This document shows positions 6,666 to 13,964 of a stretch of DNA of 14,549 nucleotides, in pieces. Location: contig WHTL01000063.1 in the NCBI GenBank assembly GCA_009377735.1, forward strand, positions 1 through 14,549, written 5' to 3'. The notes beneath the pieces were generated by a model. It was given only the letters and a program-made list of their open reading frames with translations. It was not told where the DNA came from and did not search any database. Within the stretch, counting starts at the first letter, position 1, and every line of letters starts with the position of its first letter. Position numbers and translations under genes: made by a program. Origin of the DNA: Acidimicrobiia bacterium (GTDB taxonomy: Bacteria; Actinomycetota; Acidimicrobiia; Spongiisociales; ZC4RG35).

Positions 6666-7368
6666 CGGTGTCGGTGCCTCCGCCAACGCTCAGTTGGGCG
6701 GCGATCGCATCTGTGGCGATGCCATCGGGACCCAGTGCGGACAGCTGATGGAAGGTGGCGACATCGGGGGCGGTCCACACGAACACTCCACCACCGGCCC
6801 CGCGAATCGATTCCACCAACTCAATGGACACGACACCACGGAACACCATCACCGCGCTGGCGCCACATCTCCGCATACGATTGCCGAGGTCATGGTGGGC
6901 GGTGTCAACGGAGAGGCCGGTCGCCACCTCGGGTAGGTGGTGTTTCACCCGGGCAAGGGCATCGGAGTCGGTTCCGCTGACGATGGTGCGCTGGGTAAGG
7001 CCATGCCGGTCGAGCAACTCCCCTACCCTCTCCTCCCACCCACACCCCTTCCAATCGAGATTGAGGAGGACGTCATCGGCATCGGCCATCGTCTTGAGAT
7101 GGTCATCGACCGTGGAGAACCCCTGCTCCTTCCCCAAGGTTGTTTGGGTGATGTCGTAGGACCCATCCTCCCATGTGACCCACCGGTCGTGGGAGATCAC
7201 CAGGTTGCCGTCTACGGTGTTGCAGACGTCGAACTCGACAGCCCTAGCCCCGAGGTCGATCGCCCGTCGCACCGCCTCGAGGGAGTTCTCCTCCCGCCCG
7301 CCATCGTGCGCCCCACGATGGGCGATCGCCATCGGTGCGGGTAGGGGAAAGCGTCCTAGGAGACCCAC
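6655..7368 (-). CDS. Glycerophosphodiester phosphodiesterase, UgpQ-like, last gene of transporter operon
   Basis: This is a predicted cytosolic phosphodiesterase that would cleave the diester imported by the adjacent ABC transporter, releasing sn-glycerol-3-phosphate. The 237-aa protein shows AIAHRGAHDGG (14-24, H17 and R18), EENS at 26-29, AVEFDVCNTVDGNLVISHD at 43-61 with E45, D47, H60 and D61, NLDWKG (D105, K107), and the C-terminal VWTAPDVATFHQLSALGPDG. Catalytic positions look intact. The start is taken as GTG at 7368, which overlaps the ATPase stop region by 13 nt; an ATG at 7332 would shorten it by 12 residues and still keep the active site. Its position right after the ATPase matches ugpQ after ugpC in E. 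coli. Its stop overlaps the 3' end of the plus-strand GDPD. Confidence 0.88.
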   Translation of the reverse strand: MGLLGRFPLPAPMAIAHRGAHDGGREENSLEAVRRAIDLGARAVEFDVCNTVDGNLVISHDRWVTWEDGSYDITQTTLGKEQGFSTVDDHLKTMADADDVLLNLDWKGCGWEERVGELLDRHGLTQRTIVSGTDSDALARVKHHLPEVATGLSVDTAHHDLGNRMRRCGASAVMVFRGVVSIELVESIRGAGGGVFVWTAPDVATFHQLSALGPDGIATDAIAAQLSVGGGTDTVNP

Positions 7369-8435
7369 AGTACGGAGTGCCCCGAGGAAGGGTCGAAGAA
7401 CTGCAGGGCCTGGGGGTCGAGATCGAGGGTTACCCGGTCGCCAAGAGTGGGCCGTTCCTCGGCCGATGCGAGAAGACGGATCAGCTCACCGCCAGTCTCC
7501 ACGTCGATCAGGTCCTCGCGACCAAGGGGCTCCACGGCAGCCACCTCACCCGATACCCCGTCGCCTGCGAAGCGAACGTCCTCTGGTCGCACTCCGAGAA
7601 GAAGAGGTCCATTGTGGGCCGCGGCCTTCGAGCCGCGCTCCCTGTCGAGTGGCACCGCCATCCCGTTGCGGCGGGCCACGAATTCCCCAGACTCCTCCGT
7701 CACCTCCACCTCGAACATGTTCATCGGTGGGTTGCCCACGAAGCTGGCCACGAAGACCGTCGGGGGGCGGTTGTAGGTGTCATCGGGACTGAGGAACGAT
7801 TCGAGACGACCCATGTTCATCACAGCCACCCGGCTGGCCATGGTCATCGCCTCAACCTGGTCGTGGGTGACATAGATCGAGGTGATCCCCAACTGGCTCT
7901 GCAGACGCTTTATCTCGGTCCGCATTGTGAGTCGCAGTCGGGCGTCGAGGTTGCTCAGGGGTTCGTCGAAGAGGAGGGCATAGGGCTCTTTCACCAGCGC
8001 CCTGCCCAGGGCGACTCTTTGTTGCTGGCCGCCCGAGAGCTCACCTGGTCGGCGATCCAACAGCTCGGAGATGCCCATCATCTCGGCGATCCGCTCCACC
8101 CGGGGGCGAGTCTCCTCCTCGCCAATCTTCTTCAAACGCAGGGGAAAGGTCATGTTCTGGTACGCCGTCATGTGGGGGTAGAGGGCGTAGCTCTGGAACA
8201 CCATGCCCAGATTCCGCTCCTTGGGGGGAAGACGATTGACCACCCGCCCATCGAAGACGACCTCCCCGTCGGTGGGTCGGTAGATTCCGGCGATGGTGAG
8301 GAGAGTTGTGGTCTTCCCGCAGCCCGACGGGCCAAGGAAGGCAACCAACTCGCCGTCGTCGACCGTCAGATCAATGCCTCGGACGGCCTCGGCCTTTTCG
8401 AATCTCTTGACTAGGTCCCTCAACTCGATCCTCAT
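7356..8435 (-). CDS. CUT1-family ABC transporter ATP-binding protein (UgpC/MalK type)
   Basis: This cytoplasmic ATPase dimer would power the import complex formed with the two adjacent permeases. The 359-aa protein has Walker A GPSGCGKTT at 35-43, Q-loop Q81, signature LSGGQQQR at 133-140, Walker B LLFDEP at 154-159, D-loop SNLDARLR, switch His191, and a C-terminal TOBE/OB regulatory domain (about 235-350, with LGVRPEDV at 280-287). This architecture is that of sugar and glycerol-3-phosphate importers (MalK, UgpC, MsmK). ATG at 8435 is preferred over the longer open frame because the fold starts at once (MRIELRDLVKRF) and AAGGAGG lies 11 nt upstream. The gap to the permease stop is 4 nt. MalK-type subunits are shared between systems in some bacteria, so it may serve other importers too. 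Confidence 0.95.
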   Translation of the reverse strand: MRIELRDLVKRFEKAEAVRGIDLTVDDGELVAFLGPSGCGKTTTLLTIAGIYRPTDGEVVFDGRVVNRLPPKERNLGMVFQSYALYPHMTAYQNMTFPLRLKKIGEEETRPRVERIAEMMGISELLDRRPGELSGGQQQRVALGRALVKEPYALLFDEPLSNLDARLRLTMRTEIKRLQSQLGITSIYVTHDQVEAMTMASRVAVMNMGRLESFLSPDDTYNRPPTVFVASFVGNPPMNMFEVEVTEESGEFVARRNGMAVPLDRERGSKAAAHNGPLLLGVRPEDVRFAGDGVSGEVAAVEPLGREDLIDVETGGELIRLLASAEERPTLGDRVTLDLDPQALQFFDPSSGHSVLWVS

Positions 8436-8439
8436 GGGA

Positions 8440-9339
8440 TCACGCTCCTCCTTTGGCGCCACCGGCGAAGATGTTGAGCAGATACTCCTGTGTGAAGAAG
8501 AAAAACACCAGGACGGGAACCAGCTGGAACAGGCCGATGGCGGCAACAGAACCGTAGTTGACCGGTGAGGTGGCGCCGAGGAGGTCGTTGAGATACACCG
8601 CGATGACATTGTTGGTGGGGTCCACCAGATAGGTGTAGGGGATGATGAACGATCCCCATCCCACGATGAAGGCGAAGACGGCGAGGGCAGCGATACCGGG
8701 ACGAACGGCAGGAAGGACCACCTTCCACCACCCCTGGAATCGGGAGCAGCCGTCGATGAGGGCTGCTCTCTCCATGTCCCACGAGACCCCGTCGAAGAAC
8801 CCCTTCATGAGCCAGATCCCGAGAGGCAGCTGCAGGGCAACGCTCACCAGGATGACACCGCCCACGGTGTTGTAGCCGAGCCCACCGATGAGTGGGATGT
8901 CGGACCCGATAATGGGAACATCCCTCAGCCAGCGGAGTACAAAGAAAATGGAGATGAGAAGGGTGACCGAGGGGAATGCGTGGAGTATGAGCATGCCGGC
9001 GAGGAGGGGGCGTCTGCCAGGAAACTTGAGACGGGAGAGGGCGTAGCCCGCCATCGAGGAGACGGCGACGACACCCACTGTCAGACCCACGGCGAGGAGG
9101 AAGGTGTTGAGGGTTATCCGCCAGATGCTCGGGTCCTCCCAAAGGAACGACCAGTTTCGCATGGTGAACCCGCCAAAGTTGCCCGCCGAGTCCACCGGTA
9201 TCAGACCGTGGGTGCGGTCGGAGAGGGTGGAGACGATGAGCCACAAGTAGCCGAGGACAACGGGCACGCTGATGAGGGACATGATGACGATGGGCGCCCA
9301 TGTGGCCCGGTACTCGGAGTTCTCCCAACGCCGCCGCAT
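8440..9339 (-). CDS. ABC transporter permease, MalG/UgpE type
   Basis: This inner-membrane subunit of the binding-protein-dependent importer has 299 aa and about six hydrophobic segments (roughly 15-38, 77-101, 112-135, 158-179, 214-238, 265-285). The EAA loop that contacts the ATPase is at 189-215 (ERAALIDGCSRFQGWWKVVL and following LP). Length and topology fit the second permease of CUT1 systems. I chose ATG at 9339 because GAGGAGG lies just upstream (4-nt spacer). The alternative is GTG at 9381, whose GTGA overlaps the stop of the other permease and would add 14 low-complexity residues (Thr/Pro/Gly). The gene is followed 4 nt later by the ATPase. Substrate cannot be read from permease sequence alone. 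Confidence 0.93.
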   Translation of the reverse strand: MRRRWENSEYRATWAPIVIMSLISVPVVLGYLWLIVSTLSDRTHGLIPVDSAGNFGGFTMRNWSFLWEDPSIWRITLNTFLLAVGLTVGVVAVSSMAGYALSRLKFPGRRPLLAGMLILHAFPSVTLLISIFFVLRWLRDVPIIGSDIPLIGGLGYNTVGGVILVSVALQLPLGIWLMKGFFDGVSWDMERAALIDGCSRFQGWWKVVLPAVRPGIAALAVFAFIVGWGSFIIPYTYLVDPTNNVIAVYLNDLLGATSPVNYGSVAAIGLFQLVPVLVFFFFTQEYLLNIFAGGAKGGA

Positions 9340-9377
9340 ACCCCCTCCTCGGGTGGGCGGTGTTGTGGTGGGGGCGC

Positions 9378-10358
9378 TCACAGCGCCTCGATCTTGGGTT
9401 CTTGGACCAGCTCGTCGAAGCGGAAGAACTTGAGGTAGACGATCGACGCCGCCACCCCGATGACAACAAGGATCACCGCCATCGCCGCCCCCAGGCCGTA
9501 TTGGAAATTGCCGAAGTAGTTGCTCAGGGCGGTCTGATAGGCCCACAACGACCACACCCTGGTCCCGAAGTTGCCATCGGTGAGCACCAGGATGTACTCG
9601 AAGGAGGTGAGGAGGGAGAGGGTCTGGTAGGTGGTGACGAAGAGGAGAGGCCATTTCAGCGAAGGGAGGACCAGATAGCGGATCCGCTGCCACATCCCAC
9701 AACCATCGACGAGGGCAGCGTTCATGTGGTCCCGGGAGATCGACTCAATGGCCGAACTGAAGATGATCATCCCGAAGGAGGCCCCGACAAGACCGTTGGT
9801 GACGATGACGAACACCCAGGCCGCCGCGGGCACCAGACCCGATCCGTCCCCACCGAGAAGGGGTACCATGATGTGCTCGTTGATCACCCCGTAAGGCGCT
9901 CGCTCGGCAAGGAACTTCCACATCAGGATGTACACCACCACCGGGGTAATCCGGGGAAGGAGCCAGACCCCACGAAAGAGGAACCCGGCGCGGCGCGGAA
10001 TGTGGGTGGTGAGGATGGCGATGACCAGACCGAGACCGATATTGAACAGGGCCAGTGTTACCCCCACGTAGAACACGGTCGCCCAGGCGACGACGGTGCT
10101 GTTGGGGTGGTTGAGGATCTGCTCGTAGTTGCGCAAACCGATGAAGTTCCAGCTGCGGAGTCCGGTGGCGGTGCTCATGTCGGTGAAGGAGAGCACCAAG
10201 ATGAGCACCACGGGGACGGCAAAGAACAGCGTCACCAAGAGCAGCGTCGGGCTCATGAAGAGCCACGGCGTCGAGCGGGTACCCCGGCCCATCTCCTCAG
10301 TGGACGACGGTGAGGGAGGTCTCTCCACCACCGCCGTCGGGGACGATTCTGCGGTCAC
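9378..10358 (-). CDS. ABC transporter permease, MalF/UgpA type
   Basis: This is the first membrane subunit of the importer, 326 aa. A Ser/Pro-rich cytoplasmic tail of about 30 residues precedes six hydrophobic segments (about 35-57, 93-116, 130-148, 180-201, 235-255, 287-309). The EAA loop reads NAALVDGCGMWQRIRYLVLP at 213-232. It lacks the large periplasmic insert of E. coli MalF and so resembles UgpA-type permeases. The start is GTG at 10358, whose GTGA overlaps the stop of the solute-binding protein. ATG at 10292 would still keep all membrane segments but has GAGGAG directly against it, with no spacer. The chain of overlaps points to one polycistronic mRNA. Confidence 0.93.
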   Translation of the reverse strand: MTAESSPTAVVERPPSPSSTEEMGRGTRSTPWLFMSPTLLLVTLFFAVPVVLILVLSFTDMSTATGLRSWNFIGLRNYEQILNHPNSTVVAWATVFYVGVTLALFNIGLGLVIAILTTHIPRRAGFLFRGVWLLPRITPVVVYILMWKFLAERAPYGVINEHIMVPLLGGDGSGLVPAAAWVFVIVTNGLVGASFGMIIFSSAIESISRDHMNAALVDGCGMWQRIRYLVLPSLKWPLLFVTTYQTLSLLTSFEYILVLTDGNFGTRVWSLWAYQTALSNYFGNFQYGLGAAMAVILVVIGVAASIVYLKFFRFDELVQEPKIEAL

Positions 10359-11776
10359 TCTTCGATCAAGATCTGATCTGGTATCTCGGCCTCCATCACC
10401 GCAATGGCCTGATCGGCCGCCTCCTCGGGGGTGGCGTCGCCATTCTCGGCGCTCACCATGTTCTCGTAGAGGGCGGTGAAGTAGGGACCGTAGGCAACGT
10501 GGTTGGGCTGATAGAAGTTGTAGTCGAGCATGTACAACGTCTCCGACAGGAGCTTGTCATTGGCGTAGTCGGGGTAGTCGGCCTGGGCATTGACGATACC
10601 GAGATGGGTGCTCTCCACCGCATGGAGGGTGTTGATCTCCGCGGTTGTGGTCTTGGCGAGCACCTCGCACGCCGGCGCCTGACTGTCGGCAGCGGAGGCA
10701 TCAGATGACGAGAGCATGTAGATCAGGGGATGGGATAGGGTGACACCCTCCTCGCCCTCGATTCCGCTCGGTTGGAGGGCATAACCGATGAAGGAGAACA
10801 GATGCTCCTGACCTCCCTGGTCGGCAACGTAGTTGGTGGCCCAGTCGGACCAGTTCCAAACCCCGCCGTTCCAGAAGAGGGCTTGGCCACCCGAGACGAT
10901 GTCGTGCCAGACCTCGGACTCGGTGCCAATGTAGTTCTCGGGAGTGATCCCCTCCTCCACCACCCGTCTCTGGAAGGCGTACCAGTCGATCACCGCCTGA
11001 CGGTTCACCACCAGCTTGTCCTCTTCCTCGTCGTAGAGCCGACCGCCATAGGCAACGTAGTACTGGAGGAAGTCACCGCCCTCGGTGGGTCGGTGCCAAT
11101 ACCCATATCCGGGCTCTACCACACCCTGGTCGACCGCGGCCTTGGCGGTATCGATCATGTCGTCGAGGGTGAACTCGCCGTCTTGGATGCGCTGGGGAAG
11201 CGAGTCGATCTCCTCCTGGCTCCATCCCAGTTCCGCCAGCTTCTCCTTGTTGTAGTACATGGGCCGGGCCTCGGTGTCCTGGGGCACACCCCACACCTGT
11301 CCGTCCCAGGTGGCCGAATCCCACAGACCCTCGATGACGTCGTCGAACTCGGGATACGCATCTCGACACTCGCCAAAGGGAATGACGTACCCGGCCTGAC
11401 CCCAGACGGCGACATCCTCATGGCCGGAGACCACGATTTCGGGGGCGTCCCCGGCATCGGCTGCCAAGGTGTACTTGCGTTTGTAGTCGTCCCAGCCCGA
11501 GGAGTCGTTGACAGCCTCGACGGTCACGTCCCAGGTCGTGATGTCCTCGGCGACCTGTGCGGGTGCATCAGAGCGCCAGTGCTCCACCTCGTTCGACATC
11601 GACCACACTGACAGATCGACGGCACTGCCCTCCTCGGGTGCGGCCAACTCGCCTCCCTCACCACCGTCGCCGCCACAAGCCGCCACCATCACTACAAGTG
11701 CAAATCCCATTGCGAAACGGCGCAATCCTCTCCCCCGCCTCCATCGTCTCGCTCCTGCTCGATCCTTTCGACGCAT
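10355..11776 (-). CDS. ABC transporter solute-binding lipoprotein, CUT1/family 1
   Basis: This extracytoplasmic receptor is anchored to the membrane and delivers substrate to the adjacent permeases. The 473-aa product has a very basic n-region (Arg-rich, residues 1-20), a hydrophobic core (21-31) and the lipobox VAAC with C34 as the lipidation site, followed by a Gly/Glu-rich linker. The mature part shows family-1 binding-protein features, such as DAPEIVVSGHEDVAVWGQAG (110-129), WDGQVWGVPQDTEARPMYYN (157-176), and FWNGGVWNW at 301-309. It is rich in Trp and Tyr, as is usual for polyol or sugar binders. C137 and C370 might form a disulfide. ATG at 11776 is chosen because GGAG with a 6-nt spacer precedes it; an upstream TTG at 11809 is less likely. 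Gene order suggests UgpB-like substrates (glycerol-3-phosphate or glycerophosphodiesters), but I cannot see UgpB-specific residues. Confidence 0.9.
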   Translation of the reverse strand: MRRKDRAGARRWRRGRGLRRFAMGFALVVMVAACGGDGGEGGELAAPEEGSAVDLSVWSMSNEVEHWRSDAPAQVAEDITTWDVTVEAVNDSSGWDDYKRKYTLAADAGDAPEIVVSGHEDVAVWGQAGYVIPFGECRDAYPEFDDVIEGLWDSATWDGQVWGVPQDTEARPMYYNKEKLAELGWSQEEIDSLPQRIQDGEFTLDDMIDTAKAAVDQGVVEPGYGYWHRPTEGGDFLQYYVAYGGRLYDEEEDKLVVNRQAVIDWYAFQRRVVEEGITPENYIGTESEVWHDIVSGGQALFWNGGVWNWSDWATNYVADQGGQEHLFSFIGYALQPSGIEGEEGVTLSHPLIYMLSSSDASAADSQAPACEVLAKTTTAEINTLHAVESTHLGIVNAQADYPDYANDKLLSETLYMLDYNFYQPNHVAYGPYFTALYENMVSAENGDATPEEAADQAIAVMEAEIPDQILIEE

Positions 11777-11789
11777 TTCCTTCTCCTTC
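11777..11789 (-). promoter_or_regulatory. Shine-Dalgarno deciding the start of the binding protein
   Basis: On the minus strand the sequence is GAGAAGGAGAAGGAA directly before the ATG at 11776, with GGAG placed 6 nt from the start codon. This purine-rich site supports that ATG over the TTG 33 nt upstream. Confidence 0.6.
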
Positions 11790-11820
11790 TCCTCCGGATG
11801 GCCTCTCAACCTGACGTACC

Positions 11821-11835
11821 GGTGAATCCTTCACC
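11821..11835 (-). other. Small hairpin in the leader of the transporter operon
   Basis: GGTGAA at 11821-11826 and TTCACC at 11830-11835 are perfect complements with a 3-nt loop. It would lie in the 5' untranslated region of the binding-protein mRNA, about 45 nt before the ATG. With a 6-bp stem it may stabilise the mRNA or be coincidental. Confidence 0.3.
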
Positions 11836-11850
11836 AGCCATCTCCTTTGA

Positions 11851-11856
11851 AGGCTA
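11851..11856 (-). promoter_or_regulatory. Candidate -10 element for the transporter operon
   Basis: Minus-strand TAGCCT fits TANNNT and would give a leader of about 65-70 nt before the ATG at 11776. The -35 position, about 17 bp upstream, falls inside the palindrome at 11870-11881 and reads GAACGT, not a good TTGACA match. The call is tentative. Confidence 0.3.
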
Positions 11857-11869
11857 ATCGAATGCGACT

Positions 11870-11881
11870 TGGAACGTTCCA
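11870..11881. promoter_or_regulatory. Perfect 12-bp palindrome TGGAACGTTCCA, candidate operator
   Basis: The sequence equals its own reverse complement and lies in the 158-bp gap between the era stop and the binding-protein start, about 90 bp before that ATG and over the proposed -35. A perfect palindrome with a central CG is typical of LacI-family operators, which commonly control CUT1 transporters (for comparison, the Streptomyces CebR site is TGGGAGCGCTCCCA). An AT-rich patch (11881-11889) adjoins it. No LacI-type regulator gene is in the window, so the partner is unknown. Confidence 0.45.
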
Positions 11882-11934
11882 TAATTTTTCGCCAAGGTGA
11901 TTTCTCCGATAAGCCCGGTCGAGACCGATGCCGA

Positions 11935-12816
11935 TCATTCGAAACCGAGGCGATCCAGGGCTGTGGCTCGGCGTTGCCAGTCCCTTTCGACCACCACCCT
12001 CAGATCGAGGTGGACCTTGGTACCAAACAGCCTTTCGAGCTCTTCTCGGGCCTCGGTCCCGGCGACCTTGAGCAGCGACGCACCCTTGCCGATGACAATC
12101 CCCTTTTGGCTCTTTCGTTCCACCACCACATCGGCTGTGATGGTGAAGAGGCCGTCGTCGCGAGTTTCGAGGTCCTCGATCCGCATGGCCAACGAATGGG
12201 GAAGTTCGTCGCGCAGACGCTCCAGAAACTTCTCACGGATCAGCTCCGCGATAAGCATGGCTTCTGGCTGATCTGTCCACATCTCCTCGGGGAAATACAT
12301 GGGTCCGTCCTGGAGCCGGGCAGCGATCTCTGAGACCACAATGGGCACACCCTCCCCGGTCTGAGCCGAGATGGGGACATAGGAGTCGAAATCCCATTCG
12401 GAGGAGACGGCAAGCTGGTCGGCGATTCGCCCTGGATCGGAGGCGTCGACCTTGTTGACGACTAGGACCGTGGGACGGTCCGCCACCCGGACCCGCTCGG
12501 CGGTCAGCTGGTCGCCGCTTCCGATCGGTGCCGTCGCATCGATGACCATCAGAACCACATCACATTCCTTGAGGGTCCCCGAGACGATGCCGTTGAGCCG
12601 AGATCCCAACTCAGTCCGGGGTTTATGAATGCCGGGCGTGTCGACCAGCACCATCTGCCACCTCTCTTCGGTGTCGGTGAGCACCCCACGGATGGCACTT
12701 CGCGTCGTCTGTGGCCGCGAGGACGTTATCGCCACCTTCCTACCCACCATTGCGTTCACCAGGGTGGACTTACCAACGTTGGGTCGCCCCACCACCGCTA
12801 CGAAACCGGACCTCAT
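11935..12816 (-). CDS. era: GTPase Era, ribosome small-subunit assembly
   Basis: Era is an essential GTPase that binds the 3' end of 16S rRNA and helps mature the 30S subunit. The 293-aa product has G1 GRPNVGKST at 10-18, G3 DTPG at 59-62, G4 NKVD at 121-124 and G5 SAQ at 150-152. A C-terminal KH RNA-binding domain follows, with KGIVIGKGASLLK at 238-250. ATG at 12816 is taken because the G-domain starts right there (MRSGFVAVVGRPN) and it forms an ATGA overlap with the stop of the CBS-domain gene. A longer open frame to 12969 would add 51 Gly/Arg-rich residues that look like out-of-frame CorC sequence. The conserved cluster partners recO and uppS lie about 9 kb away. Confidence 0.96.
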   Translation of the reverse strand: MRSGFVAVVGRPNVGKSTLVNAMVGRKVAITSSRPQTTRSAIRGVLTDTEERWQMVLVDTPGIHKPRTELGSRLNGIVSGTLKECDVVLMVIDATAPIGSGDQLTAERVRVADRPTVLVVNKVDASDPGRIADQLAVSSEWDFDSYVPISAQTGEGVPIVVSEIAARLQDGPMYFPEEMWTDQPEAMLIAELIREKFLERLRDELPHSLAMRIEDLETRDDGLFTITADVVVERKSQKGIVIGKGASLLKVAGTEAREELERLFGTKVHLDLRVVVERDWQRRATALDRLGFE

Positions 12817-13964
12817 TGCCGGTCGGCGATTCGGTCCACCAGCACCTCCGTGATCCGACGACCCTGCATTCTGACGACGGTCAGGGCTAGCTGTTCCGTT
12901 TCGAACCGCTCCCCCTCCTCCGGCACCCGCTCCGCTAGATCGAAGACCAGACCACCGACCGTATCCCACTCCTCATCGGACACCTCGATGTCGGTCGCCT
13001 CGGCCAGCTCGGAGATGGTGAGACGAGCGTCCACCGCCCACCGCTTGTCGGTTACCTGCTCGACTAGAGGAATGTCGCTGTCGGTCTCGTCGGCTATCTC
13101 GCCCACCAGCTCCTCGAGGAGGTCCTCTATGGTCACGAGACCACACACGGCGCCGAACTCGTCTACGACTATCACCATATGTTTCTTGGCGCTCTGCATC
13201 TCCGAAAGGAGCTCCCGGGCTCGTTTCGATTCCGGGACGAAGTCGGCCTCCCGAACCAGGGCGGCGATGGAGCGTACATCGCCACTCCTGAGGAGATCCT
13301 TCACCAGGACCAGACCGGCCACCTCGCCGACTTCATCGACCACCGGGAATCGGCTCATCCCGTATTCGGTGGCCATCCGGCGTACCTGGGCGGCGGTAGC
13401 CTCGAGGTCTACGGTGATCATGTCGGGACGAGGTGTCATCACCTCGCGCACCACCGTCTCGGAGAATGCCAGGACCGAATCCACTAGCCTCCTCTCCTGG
13501 TCATCGATCTCGTCCTCGGGTGCCTCCTCCTCGGTGCGGTTGTTCTCGTCCGGCACCTGCTCGGCCGCCCATCTCCCTCCAGCCACCACGACACCGAGGA
13601 CCGGGGCGGACCAGTAGGCGAGATGTGGAACGAGCCTCCGTCCCAGGGCACGGGCAATGACCTCCGCTGACAGGACCGCGACGATCACAACCACCGGCAC
13701 CGTCCAAAGCCCAAAGGTGTCGGAGATGAGGAGTGTCGCTCCCGAGACGGCCGCCACCAGAAGGGTGAGCGTCGTAAGGGCCACCGCGGCTGGTATGTCG
13801 TCGCGGTGGGCCAACAGCCCGGCGACCCGACCTGCCCCTCTTCGCCCTTCGCGCTGATCGTGGAGGGCATCGGCCCGGGGTATCGAAAGTAGGGAGGCGC
13901 TGGCGGCGCGGACCCAAGCGGCTACCAACAATGCGCCTACCACCAGCACCCACGCAATGATCAT
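12813..13964 (-). CDS. CorC/HlyC-like membrane protein with CBS domain pair
   Basis: This membrane protein belongs to the CNNM/CorC group, linked to Mg2+/Co2+ efflux in some bacteria. The 383-aa product has an N-terminal membrane region (hydrophobic segments about 2-19, 58-80, 86-106 and 117-128) that is a short, divergent form of the DUF21/CNNM domain. An acidic linker follows (138-157), then two CBS domains (about 176-230 with REVMTPRPDMITV, and 238-290 with VIVVDEFGAVCGLVTIEDLL), and a C-terminal CorC_HlyC domain (about 300-378, with EWDTVGGLVFDL). Its homologue in M. tuberculosis (Rv2366c) is likewise next to ybeY and era. Both ends overlap its neighbours by ATGA, implying coupled translation. 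Whether it moves ions is not known. Confidence 0.92.
   Translation of the reverse strand: MIIAWVLVVGALLVAAWVRAASASLLSIPRADALHDQREGRRGAGRVAGLLAHRDDIPAAVALTTLTLLVAAVSGATLLISDTFGLWTVPVVVIVAVLSAEVIARALGRRLVPHLAYWSAPVLGVVVAGGRWAAEQVPDENNRTEEEAPEDEIDDQERRLVDSVLAFSETVVREVMTPRPDMITVDLEATAAQVRRMATEYGMSRFPVVDEVGEVAGLVLVKDLLRSGDVRSIAALVREADFVPESKRARELLSEMQSAKKHMVIVVDEFGAVCGLVTIEDLLEELVGEIADETDSDIPLVEQVTDKRWAVDARLTISELAEATDIEVSDEEWDTVGGLVFDLAERVPEEGERFETEQLALTVVRMQGRRITEVLVDRIADRQ

Noticed and set aside
7335..8414. Plus-strand open frame of 359 codons
   Set aside because: It is antisense to the ABC ATPase, whose motifs are all intact. The translation is low-complexity and His-rich, with no known domain.
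9300..10313. Plus-strand open frame of 337 codons
   Set aside because: It is antisense to permease genes. The very charged Asp/His/Gly/Glu composition is what the complement of membrane-protein codons gives.
11821..11835. PHO box (PhoP site) ahead of the transporter operon
   Set aside because: The TTCACC/GGTGAA units resemble half of the actinobacterial GTTCACC repeat. They are inverted with a 3-nt gap, whereas PHO boxes are direct repeats of about 11 nt.
11916..11927. Terminator after era
   Set aside because: CGGTC/GACCG leaves only a 2-nt loop and no U-tract follows, so it is not a workable hairpin terminator.
12817..12969. N-terminal extension of Era by 51 residues
   Set aside because: The added part is Gly/Arg/Ser-rich out-of-frame CorC sequence. 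The ATGA overlap and the family N-terminus fit the start at 12816.
12625..13617. Plus-strand open frame of 330 codons
   Set aside because: It is antisense to era and the CorC-like gene. It is Ser/Thr/Arg-rich with no domain.
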